A stretch of 64,000 bases of DNA, taken from Brevibacterium spongiae. Its GTDB lineage: Bacteria > Actinomycetota > Actinomycetes > Actinomycetales > Brevibacteriaceae. The stretch lies in the NCBI RefSeq assembly GCF_026168515.1, contig NZ_CP093443.1, positions 3,472,001-3,536,000 on the forward strand, read 5' to 3'. Below are positions 62,792 to 64,000 of the stretch, piece after piece. Numbering within the stretch: the first letter of the stretch is position 1; each line of letters begins with the position of its first letter. Below the pieces are notes generated by a model. It was not told the origin of the DNA and searched no databases. It saw only the letters and a list, made by a program, of their open reading frames with translations. The position numbers were made by a program, and so were the translations under genes.

Positions 62792-64000
62792 GAACATCGA
62801 TCGCCACGGTGTGCCTGTCCGGCACGCTCGATGAGAAACTGCAGGCTGCGGCTCAGGCCGGCTTCGACGGTGTCGAGATCTTCGAGCAGGACCTCACCGT
62901 CTCCCCCGACTCCCCCGAGGTGATCGCCGCCAGGGCGGCAGATCTCGGGCTGAGCCTCGACCTCTTTCAGCCCTTCCGCGATTTCGAAGGCGTCGACGAG
63001 GCACAGTTCGAAGCCAATCTGCGGCGCGCCGAGGCGAAGTTCCGGCTGATGGGTCGACTCGGCATGGATACGATCCTGCTGTGTTCGAACGTCGGCACCG
63101 CCACCATCGATGACGACGAGGTCGTCGTCGAACAGCTGCGCCGCCTCGGCGATCTGGCCGAGCGCTACGACATCGATGTCGCGTATGAGGCGCTGGCCTG
63201 GGGCCGGTACGTCTCGGAATACGATCGGGCCTGGGACCTCGTCCGGGCCGCCGACCATCCGCGCATCGGCACCTGTCTCGACAGCTTCCACATCCTCTCC
63301 CGCGGCACGGATCTGTCCCGCATCGCCGAGATCCCGGGCGAGAAGATCTTCTTCCTCCAGCTCGCCGATGCCCCCGCCCTCTCGATGGATGTCCTCAGCT
63401 GGTCCCGTCACCACCGGGTCTTCCCCGGTGAGGGTTCGTGGGATCTCACAGACTTCCTCGCTCGCGTCACCGCCACCGGATATGCGGGGCCGGTCTCTCT
63501 CGAGGTCTTCAACGACTCGTTCAGGCAGGCCGATACCCAGCGCACGGCCGTCGACGGTCTGCGCTCACTGCGATGGCTCGAAGCCAATGTGGCCGCCGCT
63601 CATGTTGACAGCGATCAAGTGCGACTCGATCTGCAGACTCTGCCGCAGGTCGCGGAGCCTCGCGGTGTCGACTACATCGAGCTGGACACCGATGATCTGG
63701 GCGCGCTGACTCGCCAGATCCATCAGCTCGGTTTTCGGTTCGTCGGTTTCCATCGCACGAAACCGCATGTGCAGCTGTGGCGACGCGGTCAGGCTCGCAT
63801 CGTCGTCACCGAATCTGCCGACATCGACCCGGTGAGCGTCGATCCAGACAGCGCTGTGCCCGCAGACGCTACGGCCGCTCCCGCGCCCGCGTCCGCAGTT
63901 GCCCCCGCCCCCGTCAGCTCGGGAACTCATCTGCGCGGCATCGGCTTCGCAGTGGCCGATGCCGATTCCGCTATGGAGCGGGCAACTCTGCTCCAGGCAA
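62788..64000 (+). CDS. 3-Dehydroshikimate dehydratase fused to HPPD-like VOC domain (partial)
   Basis: 404 codons, cut by the window end. Residues 1-270 form an AP-endonuclease-2-type TIM barrel (TSIATVCLSGTLDEKLQAAA, AGFDGVEIFEQD) with the metal ligands visible in VAYEALAW, CLDSFHI, FLQLADAP and VSLEVFND, as in QuiC1-type dehydratases. From about residue 290 (VDYIELDTDDLGALTRQIHQ, LGFRFVGFHRTKPHVQLWR) a VOC domain related to 4-hydroxyphenylpyruvate dioxygenase begins. An Ala/Pro/Val linker follows at about 350-380, then GTHLRGIGFAVADADSAMER starts another VOC module. It would convert dehydroshikimate to protocatechuate. Confidence 0.88.
   Translation, partial: MRTSIATVCLSGTLDEKLQAAAQAGFDGVEIFEQDLTVSPDSPEVIAARAADLGLSLDLFQPFRDFEGVDEAQFEANLRRAEAKFRLMGRLGMDTILLCSNVGTATIDDDEVVVEQLRRLGDLAERYDIDVAYEALAWGRYVSEYDRAWDLVRAADHPRIGTCLDSFHILSRGTDLSRIAEIPGEKIFFLQLADAPALSMDVLSWSRHHRVFPGEGSWDLTDFLARVTATGYAGPVSLEVFNDSFRQADTQRTAVDGLRSLRWLEANVAAAHVDSDQVRLDLQTLPQVAEPRGVDYIELDTDDLGALTRQIHQLGFRFVGFHRTKPHVQLWRRGQARIVVTESADIDPVSVDPDSAVPADATAAPAPASAVAPAPVSSGTHLRGIGFAVADADSAMERATLLQA

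Overview
The window is high-GC (roughly two thirds G+C), densely packed DNA from an actinobacterium. Mycothiol synthase, a GlnR-type regulator, PPK1, a MutT1-type Nudix/histidine-phosphatase fusion, frequent GTG/TTG starts and ATGA/GTGA gene overlaps fit the Micrococcales. Brevibacterium or a close relative is my best guess from gene content; no rRNA gene or other marker is present to prove it.

Layout. (1) 1-4968: peptide/nickel-type ABC importer (fused double ATPase cut by the window edge, two permeases, a membrane-anchored binding protein), followed by a PLP-dependent DAP-decarboxylase-like enzyme and a PucR regulator (to 8791). (2) 8907-11170: NarL-type two-component pair. (3) 11270-15771: GABA aminotransferase, YgfZ, nitrobindin-like protein, a 38-residue membrane peptide and a multi-pass membrane protein. 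(4) 15926-29837: nitrogen/thiol/phosphate block: glnR-like, mshD, ppk, mutT1-like, a methyltransferase, pstSCAB behind a PHO-box-like element, an HxlR regulator with a divergent RibD-fold reductase, and Pit with its DUF47 partner. (5) 30193-38746: conserved unknowns, tRNA-Lys(TTT), RDD, O-methyltransferase, PspC, FAD monooxygenase, a lower-GC Abi_2/HEPN-like gene, a GT2 glycosyltransferase and a GNAT. (6) 38812-44472: cell-wall amino-sugar recycling (MurK/NagK-like kinase, MurQ, SSS symporter, AnmK, GntR regulator). (7) 44693-47024: pterin dehydratase, aldo/keto reductase, small membrane protein. (8) 47034-58096: one-direction cluster of three glycosyltransferases, an ABC exporter and two APH-fold kinases, preceded by a two-component system whose kinase is coupled to an Asp-rich membrane protein. 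(9) 58208-64000: DedA protein, then a quinate/shikimate catabolic cluster (dehydrogenase, dehydroquinase, IclR, MHS transporter, dehydroshikimate dehydratase fused to a VOC domain; cut by the window end).

How the genes work together. The pst/pit/ppk genes form a phosphate uptake and storage block next to a nitrogen regulator. The murK-murQ-SSS-anmK-gntR genes form a PTS-independent MurNAc salvage route. The aro/IclR/MHS/DSD genes would import shikimate or quinate and convert it to protocatechuate. The most unusual region is block 8: a tightly coupled glycan or glycolipid assembly/export operon of unknown product, under a likely two-component system that shares an operator-like motif with it. 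Two of its genes are broken or recoded: a histidine kinase with a +1 frame change at CCC-TGA, and a GT4 gene with an in-frame TAG 32 codons before its apparent natural stop.

Sequence-level peculiarities include tandem re-duplication of gene 3' ends with their stop codons at several loci, many short in-frame repeats in proteins, a 9-mer (CCGCCTCGG/CCGAGGCGG) read about forty times, and a long inverted repeat beside the tRNA.
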